Below are positions 36,839 through 46,072 of a DNA stretch of 64,000 nt, one piece after another. Under the pieces are notes generated by a model. The model did not search any database. It was given only the letters and a program-made list of their open reading frames with translations, and was not told the DNA's origin. The stretch's first letter is position 1. Each line of letters begins with the position of its first letter. The translations under genes were made by a program, and so were the position numbers. Source of the DNA: Pseudoalteromonas gelatinilytica (GTDB taxonomy: Bacteria > Pseudomonadota > Gammaproteobacteria > Enterobacterales > Alteromonadaceae); assembly GCF_001641615.1 (NCBI RefSeq), contig NZ_LRRU01000019.1, positions 218,064-282,063 on the forward strand, read 5' to 3'.

Positions 36839-38437
36839 TTACTGCGCTTGTTGCGCAACATGGTCCATATATTCGTCAAACGTGCCCTGAAAATCGATAA
36901 GCTGTTGATCTTTAATATCGATGATACGAGTCGCCAATGACGATACAAACTCACGGTCGTGGCTCACAAAAATCAGTGTGCCTTGGTAATCTTTTAATGC
37001 ATTATTGAGTGCTTCAATGGCTTCCATATCCATGTGGTTGGTTGGCTCGTCCATAATGAGCACGTTGATGTCTTGCATCATGAGCTTACCAAACAATAGG
37101 CGGTTCTTTTCACCACCCGAACAGTTACGTGCTTTTTTGTTAGCGTCATCTGCAGTGAATAATAAACGGCCTAACATAGCACGAACCATTAAATCGTTGT
37201 GCTTAGCGGTGCGCCACTGCGACATCCAATCAAATAGAGTTAAGTCGTTATCAAACTCTTTGCTGCTGTCTTGCGGGCAATAACCAATGCTGGCATTTTC
37301 AGACCACTTAACCACACCTTCGTTGCTTTGTAATTCATTCACTAGGCAGCGTAATAGGGTGGTTTTACCAACACCGTTTTCACCAATAACCGCAAGCTTA
37401 GCGCCGGCTTCTAGTAATAAGTCACCACCGCTGAACAGGGTTTCACCCTCAAAGCCATGACCTAGCTTGGTAAGCTCTAATGCTTGGCGATACATCTTTT
37501 TGCCTTCGTCAAAACGAAGTGATGGGCTAATACGGCTCGATGCTTTTACTTCATCAAGCTTAATTTTATCCATGCGCTTAGCACGAGAGCTCGCTAGTTT
37601 TGCTTTTGATGCGTTAGCACCAAAGCGGTTTACGAACTCTTGTAGCTCGTCAATTTCGGCGCTCTTCTTTGCGTTTTCAGCAAGCAGCTGTTCGCGTTGC
37701 AAGCTTGAAGCTTCAATCCACTTTTCGTAGTTACCAGGGTAAATTCGTAGCTCACCGTAATCGATATCGGCCATGTGTGTACATACCGAGTTTAAGAAGT
37801 GACGGTCGTGAGAGATAATAATCATCGTACACTTACGCTGGTTAAGCTCGTTAGCTAGCCAAGTAATGGTGTGAATATCAAGGTTATTGGTTGGCTCATC
37901 AAGCAGCAAAATATCAGGGTTTGCAAACAGCGCTTGTGCTAAAAGTACTCGAAGTTTCCAGCCCGGCGCAACGTTTGCCATTAAGCCGTAATGAAACTCT
38001 TGCTCAATACCCGCTTGGATCAAAATTTCTTCCGCACGGCTTTCTGCTGTGTAGCCATCCATTTCGGCAAAAATGCTTTCAAGCTCAGCGACTTTCATAC
38101 CGTCTTCTTCACTCATTTCTGGTAGTGAGTAGATACGGTCGCGCTCTTGTTTAACTTTCCAAAGTTCTGCATCACCCATGATCACCGCATCAACCACAGT
38201 GTATTGCTCAAACGCAAACTGATCTTGGCTTAGCGTACCTAGCTTTAAACCCGGCGCAATCGACACATTGCCAGACGTTGGCACAAGCGCACCACTTAGA
38301 ATTTTCATAAAGGTCGATTTGCCGCAGCCATTCGCGCCAATTAAACCATAGCGGTTACCGTTACCAAACTTAGCTGAAATGTTCTCAAACAGAGGCTCTG
38401 CACCAAACTGCATGGTGATATTAGCGGTTGAAATCAA
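36839..38437 (-). CDS. ybiT: ABC-F family ATPase YbiT
   Basis: This soluble ABC-F protein of 532 residues has two ATPase domains: Walker [10 protein letters not shown] and GENGVGKTT, Walker [13 protein letters not shown] and [12 protein letters not shown], signature NCSGGEKNR in the second domain. They are joined by a charged linker (about 240-310). ABC-F proteins act on the ribosome rather than in transport. Length and ends match E. coli YbiT (530). A terminator follows, and the region upstream is a repeat mosaic. Confidence 0.95.
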   Translation of the reverse strand: MISTANITMQFGAEPLFENISAKFGNGNRYGLIGANGCGKSTFMKILSGALVPTSGNVSIAPGLKLGTLSQDQFAFEQYTVVDAVIMGDAELWKVKQERDRIYSLPEMSEEDGMKVAELESIFAEMDGYTAESRAEEILIQAGIEQEFHYGLMANVAPGWKLRVLLAQALFANPDILLLDEPTNNLDIHTITWLANELNQRKCTMIIISHDRHFLNSVCTHMADIDYGELRIYPGNYEKWIEASSLQREQLLAENAKKSAEIDELQEFVNRFGANASKAKLASSRAKRMDKIKLDEVKASSRISPSLRFDEGKKMYRQALELTKLGHGFEGETLFSGGDLLLEAGAKLAVIGENGVGKTTLLRCLVNELQSNEGVVKWSENASIGYCPQDSSKEFDNDLTLFDWMSQWRTAKHNDLMVRAMLGRLLFTADDANKKARNCSGGEKNRLLFGKLMMQDINVLIMDEPTNHMDMEAIEALNNALKDYQGTLIFVSHDREFVSSLATRIIDIKDQQLIDFQGTFDEYMDHVAQQAQ

Positions 38438-38565
38438 CGAATTATTCCTAGAAAAATACTGACAGGGTTATGGGCGCAGCAACTGCGAAAATAAACAAGC
38501 AATAGGGTAAATAATAGGCCGCGGATTATACAGATCAGCCCCAAAGAACGCTATTAAAAAAGGAA

Positions 38566-39010
38566 AGTTTCAAGGGGAAAGTTAGCGGGTTAGAAAGAGT
38601 AAAGGGGAAAGGTGCGAGTAAGCGATTTTACATCGCATCCTAGCGCCTAGATCCTAGCGCCTGATGTTTCCCGCGTAGGACTGGCTTTAGCCGGGAAATG
38701 TATTAAATTAGCGAGTTTCAAGTTACGAGGGGAAAGGTGCGAGATGCGAGTCTGTAGCAGCGATTTAACATCGCGTCCTAGCGCCTAGATCCTAGCGCCT
38801 ATGTTTCCCGCGTAGGACTGGCTTTAGCCGGGAAGTGTCTTAAGTTAGCGAGTTTCAAGTTACGAGGGGAAAGGTGCGAGGTGCGAGATTCGAGTCTGTA
38901 GCAGCGATTTTACATCGCGTCCTAGAACCTAGAACCTAGAACCCAGACCCAGATCCTAGCGCCTATGTTTCATTCGTAGGCGTGAAACTTGTTTCGCGCG
39001 TCTGACAGCT
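38566..39010. repeat. Intergenic mosaic repeat between ybiT and chemoreceptor gene
   Basis: This is a tandem higher-order repeat. The GCGAT hairpin recurs at 38622, 38760 and 38904, each followed by CCTAG heptamers. The first two continue with GTAGGACTGGCTTTAGCC (a GGCT-TT-AGCC hairpin) and the third with the GAAAC/GTTTC hairpin. Units are about 140 nt. This is the only copy lying between divergent genes, so it must coexist with the promoters of ybiT and the chemoreceptor. Confidence 0.85.
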
Positions 39011-39179
39011 GAAGACTGAAAGCTCTTATTTATTTTTGGTTCGGCACTAAAGTACCTCCTACAAGACCTCCCACAAACGGCACAAAATAAGAAAAAAACC
39101 TGAAAATATATAAATATAGTTAATACTTTAGGGAAATCGGGCGATAATACTAAGTAATATGACAGCAAAGGTGGATTCA

Positions 39180-40805
39180 ATGTCTGCAAGTATTTCATTC
39201 AATAACTTGAGCATCACAAAAAAAATACACGCCATAACATGCATTGCCATAACGGCATTCGTGATCATAGTAGTAACCAATTTTATAGCCATGAATGACA
39301 ACAAGATCTCGCTCGACGAGCTAGAAAAGTCGTCATATCAAGTCGTTAAACTCACTTCAGCAAACGTTGCGCTACTCGAAAAACTAGATGAGTTATATAC
39401 TCAAGCGGTAACATTTGGTGAGTCAGACTTAGTGGATAGTGCTGCACAAACATATAAAACAATTAACGAAAATCTACAAAATATTATCAGTATCAACGAC
39501 AGCTATGTGCATGCCGATACCAAAAAACAATTAGAGCTTTATGCGCAAACCTCGTCGAGTATTGCAACCTCAATGATCGACGGCACCGCCGACTTTAGTA
39601 AAATTCAACAGCAAGCACAGCAAAAAACACAGCAATACGAGGCCGTTTTAGCGGGATTTAAACGTGCACAAACCCGTGCAGACGACCGCTTTTTTGAACT
39701 TGTACAAGCAACCAAAGCGCGTTCAGACAACGCACTACACTTAATGCTTATTGTGTCTGTTGTATCACTTATTTTATTGGTGGTTACCTCAATTTGGATT
39801 GCCCGTGGAATTGGCTCATCAGCTAGCGCTGCGGCTGATAACTTACGTCTATTAGCCGACGGTAAAGGCTCACTAAGCACACAACTTGAAGTACACGCTA
39901 AAGACGAAATTGGTCAGGTATCAATTAACTTCAATGCGTTTATTCAGCTATTAAAAGGCTCGGTACTTGAGGTAATAGCTGTGTGTGAACCATTAATGGA
40001 GAACTCAACGCGACTTGTGCAAGGTATGGAACGTGCTGAGCGTGCCACAACGAAACAAACATCCGATGCCGAAATCGTTAAGCAGTCGATGGAAGAAATG
40101 CGTCAAAGTGTTGCTGATATTTCACATTCAGCGGCAAACGCATCGCAAGCTGCGCAAACAGCCGAGCGCGAAGTTGAGCAAAGCAGAACGCAAATACAGC
40201 GCTCTGTTACTGAGTCAAAAACATTAAGTGAAGAAATAAACCAAGCGGCTTCAACAATTAACCAGCTGGCAAATGACACTAAAAATGTGACTCAGATCTT
40301 AAACGTCATTACCTCAATTGCAGAGCAAACCAATTTACTGGCACTAAACGCGGCTATTGAGGCTGCGCGTGCAGGTGAACAAGGTCGTGGCTTTGCGGTT
40401 GTAGCAGATGAAGTACGTGAGCTTGCATCAAGAACATCGCACTCAACCAACGAAATCAGAGAGCTGCTTTCAACGTTGACAACCGCAGCGAGCCATGCGG
40501 TAAATGCAATGAACTCAGCCCGAGATATGGCTACAAACAATGCCGAAGCGGCAGAAAATACAGGGCAGTCGATTGATAAAATCTCTGAGCAGATTTTAGA
40601 AATTAACGGTATGAATTCGCAAATCGCCGCGGCCACTGAAGAACAAACATCAGTTGCCAGTATGGTGGTTGATAACGTGTCGAATATGCATATGTCGTTT
40701 GAAGAAACAATGGACTCATTGTCGGCGGTACGTGATGTAGCGAAGAACCTTCATTACCTGTCTGATTCGTTACTCGACGCCACAGCTAAATTTAAAGTCG
40801 AGTAA
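39180..40805 (+). CDS. Methyl-accepting chemotaxis protein
   Basis: The 541-residue chemoreceptor starts at ATG 39180, where AAGGTGGA provides an RBS; ATG 39159 has none. It has TM1 at about 14-37, a four-helix-bundle-type periplasmic domain, TM2 near 183-205 ([21 protein letters not shown]), a HAMP domain and the highly conserved signalling tip [26 protein letters not shown] split across 20-residue blocks. No Cache domain is apparent. It ends without a CheR-binding pentapeptide. Ligand unknown. Confidence 0.93.
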   Translation: MSASISFNNLSITKKIHAITCIAITAFVIIVVTNFIAMNDNKISLDELEKSSYQVVKLTSANVALLEKLDELYTQAVTFGESDLVDSAAQTYKTINENLQNIISINDSYVHADTKKQLELYAQTSSSIATSMIDGTADFSKIQQQAQQKTQQYEAVLAGFKRAQTRADDRFFELVQATKARSDNALHLMLIVSVVSLILLVVTSIWIARGIGSSASAAADNLRLLADGKGSLSTQLEVHAKDEIGQVSINFNAFIQLLKGSVLEVIAVCEPLMENSTRLVQGMERAERATTKQTSDAEIVKQSMEEMRQSVADISHSAANASQAAQTAEREVEQSRTQIQRSVTESKTLSEEINQAASTINQLANDTKNVTQILNVITSIAEQTNLLALNAAIEAARAGEQGRGFAVVADEVRELASRTSHSTNEIRELLSTLTTAASHAVNAMNSARDMATNNAEAAENTGQSIDKISEQILEINGMNSQIAAATEEQTSVASMVVDNVSNMHMSFEETMDSLSAVRDVAKNLHYLSDSLLDATAKFKVE

Positions 40806-40815
40806 TTTAAGCGCA

Positions 40816-40845
40816 TAAAAAAACCAGGCATTGCCTGGTTTTTTA
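40816..40845. terminator. Bidirectional intrinsic terminator
   Basis: AAAAAACCAGG-CATTG-CCTGGTTTTTT lies between the convergent chemoreceptor and phosphate-binding-like genes, with A- and T-runs on the two sides. Confidence 0.88.
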
Positions 40846-40862
40846 TTAGCCGTAGTAATGAC

Positions 40863-41270
40863 TTAAAAAGTACCTACTACTTTAACTTTATCAGTTACTT
40901 TTGCTGCATCGATATAACCAATGGCGTCGCCGTTGGCTGCAACAAAATCAATAACAGCTTGATCGTTTGCTAGTTTCTCAGGCGGAGTACCTTTACCAGT
41001 AAATACCAATTTCGACCAATAAGCGTTAAGCTGGCTGCTCGACTTACCAACAACCTTATCGTTAAACTCATCGCTTACGCTGTTGCCGTCTTGGTTTACC
41101 GGGTTTACTTTTGTGCCATCATCAAACGACTTGGCCTTACCAAGGTAAATCTTTTTGATTGTCCCTTCATCAATAGCATTGCCATTTGCAGGGTTCACAA
41201 TCACAGCAACATCAGCAAATGCAGCGTGCGAGCAAAGAGTCATTGCTGTAGCGATTAATAATTTTTTCAT
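40863..41270 (-). CDS. Small phosphate-binding-like periplasmic protein
   Basis: The 135-residue protein has a signal peptide (MKKLLIATAMTLCSHAAFA) and one PstS/PBP-like lobe (VAVIVNPANGNAIDEGTIKKIYLGKAKSF...DGDAIGYIDAAKV). It is much shorter than true PstS (about 330), so it represents a single-domain PBP-like family common in marine gammaproteobacteria. ATG 41270 follows GGAG. It is 12 nt downstream of the porin gene, so the two probably form an operon. Anion uptake across the outer membrane is an inference from this pairing. Confidence 0.85.
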   Translation of the reverse strand: MKKLLIATAMTLCSHAAFADVAVIVNPANGNAIDEGTIKKIYLGKAKSFDDGTKVNPVNQDGNSVSDEFNDKVVGKSSSQLNAYWSKLVFTGKGTPPEKLANDQAVIDFVAANGDAIGYIDAAKVTDKVKVVGTF

Positions 41271-41282
41271 TATGAACTCCAA

Positions 41283-42428
41283 TTAAAAAACTAAATCAAC
41301 AGCAACAGCAACAACGTCGGTTTCTGTATCTGAAATGTCATCTTTAAAGCGGCTGAAATCTACTTTCAATGCTGCTGATGGGTGGAAGTCATAACGCGTA
41401 CCAATGGTATACACGTTGCTCTTTGCTCTAACGCCTTCAAGCACCTGATTAATACCTGCGTTTAAAGCTGGTACTGCAGGTAGTGCGTTGTAGCGGTTGC
41501 TATCGTGTTTGTCGTCGTTATTTTCGTAAGTTAAGTGCACAATCCACTCATCCATACGGTAACCAACAGACGTGTAGTATTGAGTTTGTTTAGCAAGAGC
41601 ACTGTTTTCTACTTCGAACTCAGTGTATTCAGCATCAAATAGAATGTCGTTGTAATCAATTGAAAAGCCCACAGCGAAGAAAGAACCGTCATCTTCGTTT
41701 ACAGCAATATCATCTGCTTGATCAACAAAACCCGCAGCGCGAAGAGTTTGCTCAAGGCCATTAAGTGCAACACCTGCATCGGTGTCGTTTTCAATTGCAA
41801 TTGTTGTATCGGCTACAAAGTACGCAGCACGAGCGCTGAACCAGTCATAGCTCATCGTCCAGTTGATACCTGCAATATCATTAAGCTCTGTATCACCATT
41901 AACCGATACCACAGCAATGTTGCCATCGAAGCTACCGTAAATAACTTGAACGGTTGAATCCCAATCACCTAATTGCGTGTTGTGTAACAGGCTTAGGCCT
42001 TCATACGTTGAAAACGGGAGGTTATAAACAGATTGCGGCGGACGAACCCAACGGTAAGTGTAACCAACGTCTAAAAAGTCTGAATAACGGTAAAAAGGCA
42101 CGCGCATTTTACCAGCACTTACTTGTAGCTCATCGCTGAACTCATAAGTTAAATAAGCCCATTCAAACTCAGCATCAAAATCATCACTACCACGCGCCAC
42201 AATTTGTGCCGTAGCGCTCAGCTTTTCTTGTAAATCTGCAGAAAGCTGTAATGCGAACATACTTTCGTTTTTAAACGAAATATCGTCATCGTAACCGTAA
42301 AGGGTTGCGTCGTCGTCAAGGGCTTTACCGCCAACAATAGAAGCAAAGCCATTTATGCGAACCTCTGCCATTGTGTTTGCAGACACAAAAGCAGCACATA
42401 GAGCCAATGCAATAGGAAGTTTTTTCAT
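41283..42428 (-). CDS. Outer-membrane porin
   Basis: The 381-residue protein has signal peptide MKKLPIALALCAAFVSANTMA and a 16-strand-type porin sequence ending in VDLVF (C-terminal Phe). Typical strands include VRINGFASIVGG, LQVSAGKMRVPFYRYSDFLDVGYTYRW and YTIGTRYDFHPSAALKVDFSRF. It is the first gene of a two-gene unit with the phosphate-binding-like protein. A weak AGGGA RBS precedes the ATG. Selectivity cannot be read by eye. Confidence 0.9.
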   Translation of the reverse strand: MKKLPIALALCAAFVSANTMAEVRINGFASIVGGKALDDDATLYGYDDDISFKNESMFALQLSADLQEKLSATAQIVARGSDDFDAEFEWAYLTYEFSDELQVSAGKMRVPFYRYSDFLDVGYTYRWVRPPQSVYNLPFSTYEGLSLLHNTQLGDWDSTVQVIYGSFDGNIAVVSVNGDTELNDIAGINWTMSYDWFSARAAYFVADTTIAIENDTDAGVALNGLEQTLRAAGFVDQADDIAVNEDDGSFFAVGFSIDYNDILFDAEYTEFEVENSALAKQTQYYTSVGYRMDEWIVHLTYENNDDKHDSNRYNALPAVPALNAGINQVLEGVRAKSNVYTIGTRYDFHPSAALKVDFSRFKDDISDTETDVVAVAVDLVF

Positions 42429-42577
42429 TGTGTATCCCTAGTATTTAGTATGAAAATGTTGATTTCGCTTAATATTATAGTCGTGCGTAGCGAAATGGGC
42501 GACACAAGTTACAGATAAATTGTAACTACATCAACGAATAAGTTGTTATTTTTCACAAAAACGGTACTAAAAGTGGG

Positions 42578-43075
42578 GAAAGTGAGAGTTATGAGTTTCG
42601 AGGGGAAAGAGTAAAGTTACGAGTTACGAGATGCGAGATGCGAGATGTAGGGGGCGTTTTAACGCCGAACAAGTAGCAGCGATTTTACATCGCGTCCAAG
42701 AGCCTAGCACCTAATGTTTCCCGTGTAGGACTGGCTTTAGCAAGGAAGTGTCTTAAGTTAGCGAGTTTCAAGGGGAAAGAGTAAAGGGGAAAGTTACGAG
42801 ATACGAGGTAGCAGCGATTTTACATCGCGTCCTAGAACCCAAAACCTAGCACCTGATGTTTCCCGCGTAGGACTGGCTTTAGCCGGGAAGTGTTTTAAGT
42901 TAGCGAGTTACAAGGGGAAAGAGTAAAGGGGAAAGGAACGAGATGCGAGATACGAGATGTAGGAGGCGTTTTAACGCCGAACAAGTAGCAGCGATTTTAC
43001 ATCGCGTCCTAGCGCCTAGAACCTAATGTCTTCATGCGTCCGAGAGCTTACGGCTGAAAGCTCTTGTTTTATCGC
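42578..43075. repeat. Intergenic mosaic repeat between porin and EAL genes
   Basis: Three higher-order units each carry a GCGAT-TTTAC-ATCGC hairpin (near 42679, 42812, 42991) plus CCTAG heptamers. Some carry an additional GGCGT-TTTA-ACGCC hairpin (near 42653 and 42965) and GGCT-TT-AGC elements. They are separated by GGGAAAGTTACGAG-like runs. Confidence 0.85.
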
Positions 43076-43098
43076 AACTCGATTCTCGTTACAACCAC

Positions 43099-43869
43099 TT
43101 ACCCCAACTTACTAAAATCAACCTCTGGCAGGCTCTCAAACCCTGGGCGAGCGAAGAAATACCCTTGCATTAAACTTACGCCGGCTTGGCGCAACCATTG
43201 ATACTCTTCAACTGTTTCAATGCCTTCGGCAAGGGCGGTGATGTTGAGCTCTTCAAACATAGCAATGCAATGATTCACTATGATTTGGCGTGCTTTATTT
43301 AAATGAATATCGCGTATCAGCTCCATATCGAGCTTGATTATATTGCTCTGAAAATCAGCCAATAAATTTAATCCCGAATACCCAGAGCCAAAGTCGTCGG
43401 TTGCGGTAATAAATCCGAGTGATTGGTAATATTCGATCACACGTTTGATGTGCGTACTGTCTTCAACCTGTTCTACCTCGGTAAACTCAAACATAATCTG
43501 CTCTACCGGAAAACCATATTGCTTTGCAGCTTCAAGGGTTGTTTTAATACAGCGCTCAGGCTTGTAAATTGCATTAGGTAAAAAATTGATACTAAGCACA
43601 GAATCAAGCTTCAGCTCAGCGGCAAGCGAAATAGCTTTAATACGACAAAGCTGGTCGAAGGTATAGCGGTTCTCATCGTTCACTTGTGAGATAACAGAAT
43701 AAGCCGACTCGTTATTAGGCCCTCTAACCAAAGCCTCATAGCCAAAAATGTGTTTATCGGTGCAATCAATGATTGGCTGAAAAGCCATTGTAAAATCAAA
43801 ACCTAGTGCCAAATGGTCTTCACACTGTTTGCAACCTGTTGGCTGGCAATGAGTTTGCTTGTCGTTCAT
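43099..43869 (-). CDS. EAL-domain protein with N-terminal Cys/His cluster
   Basis: The 256-residue stand-alone EAL domain is a predicted cyclic-di-GMP phosphodiesterase. Catalytic landmarks are intact: YEALVRG (EAL at 45-47), INFLPN, EFTEVE, DDFGSGYSGLN, KLDMELI and AEGIET. The N terminus carries C8-x4-C13-x2-C16-x2-H19, which could bind zinc or another metal before the EAL fold begins. No GGDEF, PAS or TM segment is visible. The gene is isolated, with a repeat mosaic at its 3' side. Confidence 0.92.
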   Translation of the reverse strand: MNDKQTHCQPTGCKQCEDHLALGFDFTMAFQPIIDCTDKHIFGYEALVRGPNNESAYSVISQVNDENRYTFDQLCRIKAISLAAELKLDSVLSINFLPNAIYKPERCIKTTLEAAKQYGFPVEQIMFEFTEVEQVEDSTHIKRVIEYYQSLGFITATDDFGSGYSGLNLLADFQSNIIKLDMELIRDIHLNKARQIIVNHCIAMFEELNITALAEGIETVEEYQWLRQAGVSLMQGYFFARPGFESLPEVDFSKLG

Positions 43870-44141
43870 GCTTACCTCAGACTTAAGTCTTCTTAATACA
43901 TAATAGTGCTAGCAAATTGCCAATTGTGCAATGTTGTTAAGTTAAAGGTATAAAATTTCGCACTTCGTCCCTCGCACTTCGTCCCTCGTAACTACTCCCT
44001 CCAATCCCCCTCCAACTAACTTCTAATACCTACTCTAAAGCCGTTGATTTTTAGCATCTAAAATCACATTTCATTCTTTGCGTTACCTAGCTTTAATGGT
44101 ATTTTAGCGCCAAGCAATCTTGCCCCTATAAAGGAAGTAAA

Positions 44142-44735
44142 ATGGCATCCAAAACCGTCGAATACTACAATCAAAATGCGCAAGCATTTGTAGATGCCAC
44201 ACTCGATGTAGACCTCAATGAACTTTACGACGAATTCTTACCGCTGATCCCAAAAAAAGGCGCTTTACTCGATGCCGGTTGTGGCTCTGGCCGCGACGCT
44301 TTCATCTTTAAAGAGCGTGGTTATAGCGTAGATGCATTCGATATCAGCCCAGCTATGGCAAAGCTGGCGTCAGAATACTTAAACCAAGACGTAGCTGTAA
44401 GCAGCTTCCTAGAGCTAAACGACGTTGCCAAATACGACGGCATTTGGTGCTGCGCAAGTCTTATTCACGTAGCAAAAAACGACTTAACAGAAGCATTCAA
44501 CAACCTTGCCCGAGCATTAAAGCCACAAGGCATCGTGTATGTATCGTTTAAATACGGCGACGGCGAGCGCGAACACAACGGTCGCGAATTTACCGACCTA
44601 AACGAGCAAGCCCTTGAGAGCATTATTAAAGGCACCGACCTGTTTATTCTCAAGTCATGGCAAAGCGCCGACCAACGCCCAGAGCGCGCAACAGAAACAT
44701 GGCTAAACGCCATTTTGCATAGAAGAACGATATAG
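44142..44735 (+). CDS. Class I SAM-dependent methyltransferase
   Basis: The 197-residue methyltransferase has motif I LLDAGCGSGRDAF (about 42-54), the acidic motif DAFDISP and CCASLIHV. It resembles small-molecule methyltransferases of the Tam/TehB type rather than DNA methyltransferases, since no DPPY or NPPY motif is present. RBS AAAGGAAG precedes the ATG. A hairpin follows the stop. It lies next to the HNH/helicase patch but lacks features of a restriction-modification enzyme. Confidence 0.9.
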   Translation: MASKTVEYYNQNAQAFVDATLDVDLNELYDEFLPLIPKKGALLDAGCGSGRDAFIFKERGYSVDAFDISPAMAKLASEYLNQDVAVSSFLELNDVAKYDGIWCCASLIHVAKNDLTEAFNNLARALKPQGIVYVSFKYGDGEREHNGREFTDLNEQALESIIKGTDLFILKSWQSADQRPERATETWLNAILHRRTI

Positions 44736-44744
44736 TCGTTTATA

Positions 44745-44768
44745 TGCGGTATAGCAGGCTATACCGCA
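44745..44768. terminator. Stem-loop after methyltransferase gene
   Basis: TGCGGTATAG-CAGG-CTATACCGCA has perfect 10-bp arms and lies 10 nt after the stop. It lacks a T-run, so termination is only probable. Confidence 0.45.
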
Positions 44769-44981
44769 ACTCTCCCAATATTGTATGTGTTTTAATATGT
44801 GGCTCTACCTAAAATCCTATATTTACATCTGCTTTTCATGCTAGATTGTTCCTAAACTAAATCGCGAATATGCAAGCTACAACAATGCGTTATGAGCATA
44901 AGTGGCAAATAAGTCGGCGTATACAGGGAACAGTTCATGAACTTTAAAGCACTTTTCAAAAGTACACATAAGGCTTGATTG

Positions 44982-46061
44982 ATGATGGCCATGCAGCAGC
45001 AACTCGATTTTATTGCTTACATTCAGCGCATGCTGGTGGAAGGTGATTTTAGTGCTACCTATAAGTTTGCACTATTGCATGCGTTGGCTGATGTTTGTGT
45101 TGAGCAACCAATGATGTATGAAGCTAGCGAGTTAAACATTGATCTTGCTAAGCTTGCTGAAAAGTTAATAGAGCTTTATTGGCACCATGCAGTGCCATTT
45201 TCTTCTGCTCATAGTGGTGAAAGTGCTTTACTAAAACAAAATTCGGGTGCGCAATCAAAAGTAATTACGGTGCTATATGAGTGCCAGCAAAACAATATTC
45301 GTAGCTTGCGCCAACTTAAATTAAGCCCTTACTGGCACACCACTTATAAAGAGGCTTTATACACTTTAAAAACAGGCCCGTTGTGGCGCTTACAAATTCT
45401 CGCCAAACAAGAAGAATGCTTTTTATATCCGCACACAAAAGGAAAAAGCTATATCACTCTAAACGCAGGCATAGCTGCTTGCTTCAGACGCTTTTACGAT
45501 TTAGTTGTCTATTTAGCTAAAAATGCATGGCTACAAAAGATTCAAAGCATTAAGCATAACCAAGCGCTTATTGGCCCTCAAAGCCAATTACATGACTTTT
45601 TATTTGGTTTCGACCGCACAGCACTAAACAAAGCAAAACCAGTTTTAGTCGAAATACAAAAAGGCCAATGCTTTTATTGTCAAAAGCTACTCACGAGCGC
45701 GATAGAAGTTGATCACTTTATTCCCTTTGCCCGCTACGCTAACGATTTAGGCCATAATTTTGTTGCCGCCCATCGAAGTTGTAATAACAGTAAACGTGAC
45801 TTTTTAGCAGCCCAGCTTCACCGCGAACGTTGGCAAGACCAAAATCTAGATCGTCACAGCCAGCTGCTCACTAATGAACTAACTCGCTATTTTCATTGTG
45901 ATGAAGATAAATCTCTTGCAGTAAGCAACTGGGCATACCAAGTAGCCAGCAGCAATGGCGCGAAACTCTGGCTTGCAAAAGATAGATTTGAGTTGGCGGG
46001 AAGTAAAAATATCCAAGCGTTAGATCTAGTTGCGCAGACAAAGTACAAATATGATTCTTAA
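44982..46061 (+). CDS. HNH endonuclease
   Basis: The 359-residue protein has a C-terminal HNH nuclease: CFYC (230-233), EVDHFIPFARY (D244-H245) and HRSCNNSKRD (267-273), so both the zinc CxxC and the catalytic His-Asn are present. The first 220 residues are mostly helical and unrecognised. The start is ATG 44982 (AAGG 8 nt upstream). It is convergent, with an 11-nt gap, to the PLD-helicase gene. This pairing is reminiscent of defence loci, where HNH nucleases and DUF3427 helicases co-occur. Whether the two proteins act together is inference, because they are on opposite strands. Confidence 0.9.
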   Translation: MMAMQQQLDFIAYIQRMLVEGDFSATYKFALLHALADVCVEQPMMYEASELNIDLAKLAEKLIELYWHHAVPFSSAHSGESALLKQNSGAQSKVITVLYECQQNNIRSLRQLKLSPYWHTTYKEALYTLKTGPLWRLQILAKQEECFLYPHTKGKSYITLNAGIAACFRRFYDLVVYLAKNAWLQKIQSIKHNQALIGPQSQLHDFLFGFDRTALNKAKPVLVEIQKGQCFYCQKLLTSAIEVDHFIPFARYANDLGHNFVAAHRSCNNSKRDFLAAQLHRERWQDQNLDRHSQLLTNELTRYFHCDEDKSLAVSNWAYQVASSNGAKLWLAKDRFELAGSKNIQALDLVAQTKYKYDS

Positions 46062-46072
46062 TAAGCTTAGGT

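Noticed and set aside
43960..44010. Short CGCACTTCGTCCCTCG repeats as a further mosaic element
   Set aside because: There are only two or three degenerate copies without the hairpin modules; too little to call.
44142..44735. Methyltransferase as the modification half of a restriction-modification system with the HNH nuclease
   Set aside because: It lacks DNA-methyltransferase catalytic motifs and resembles small-molecule methyltransferases; a 246-nt gap and a stem-loop separate the genes.
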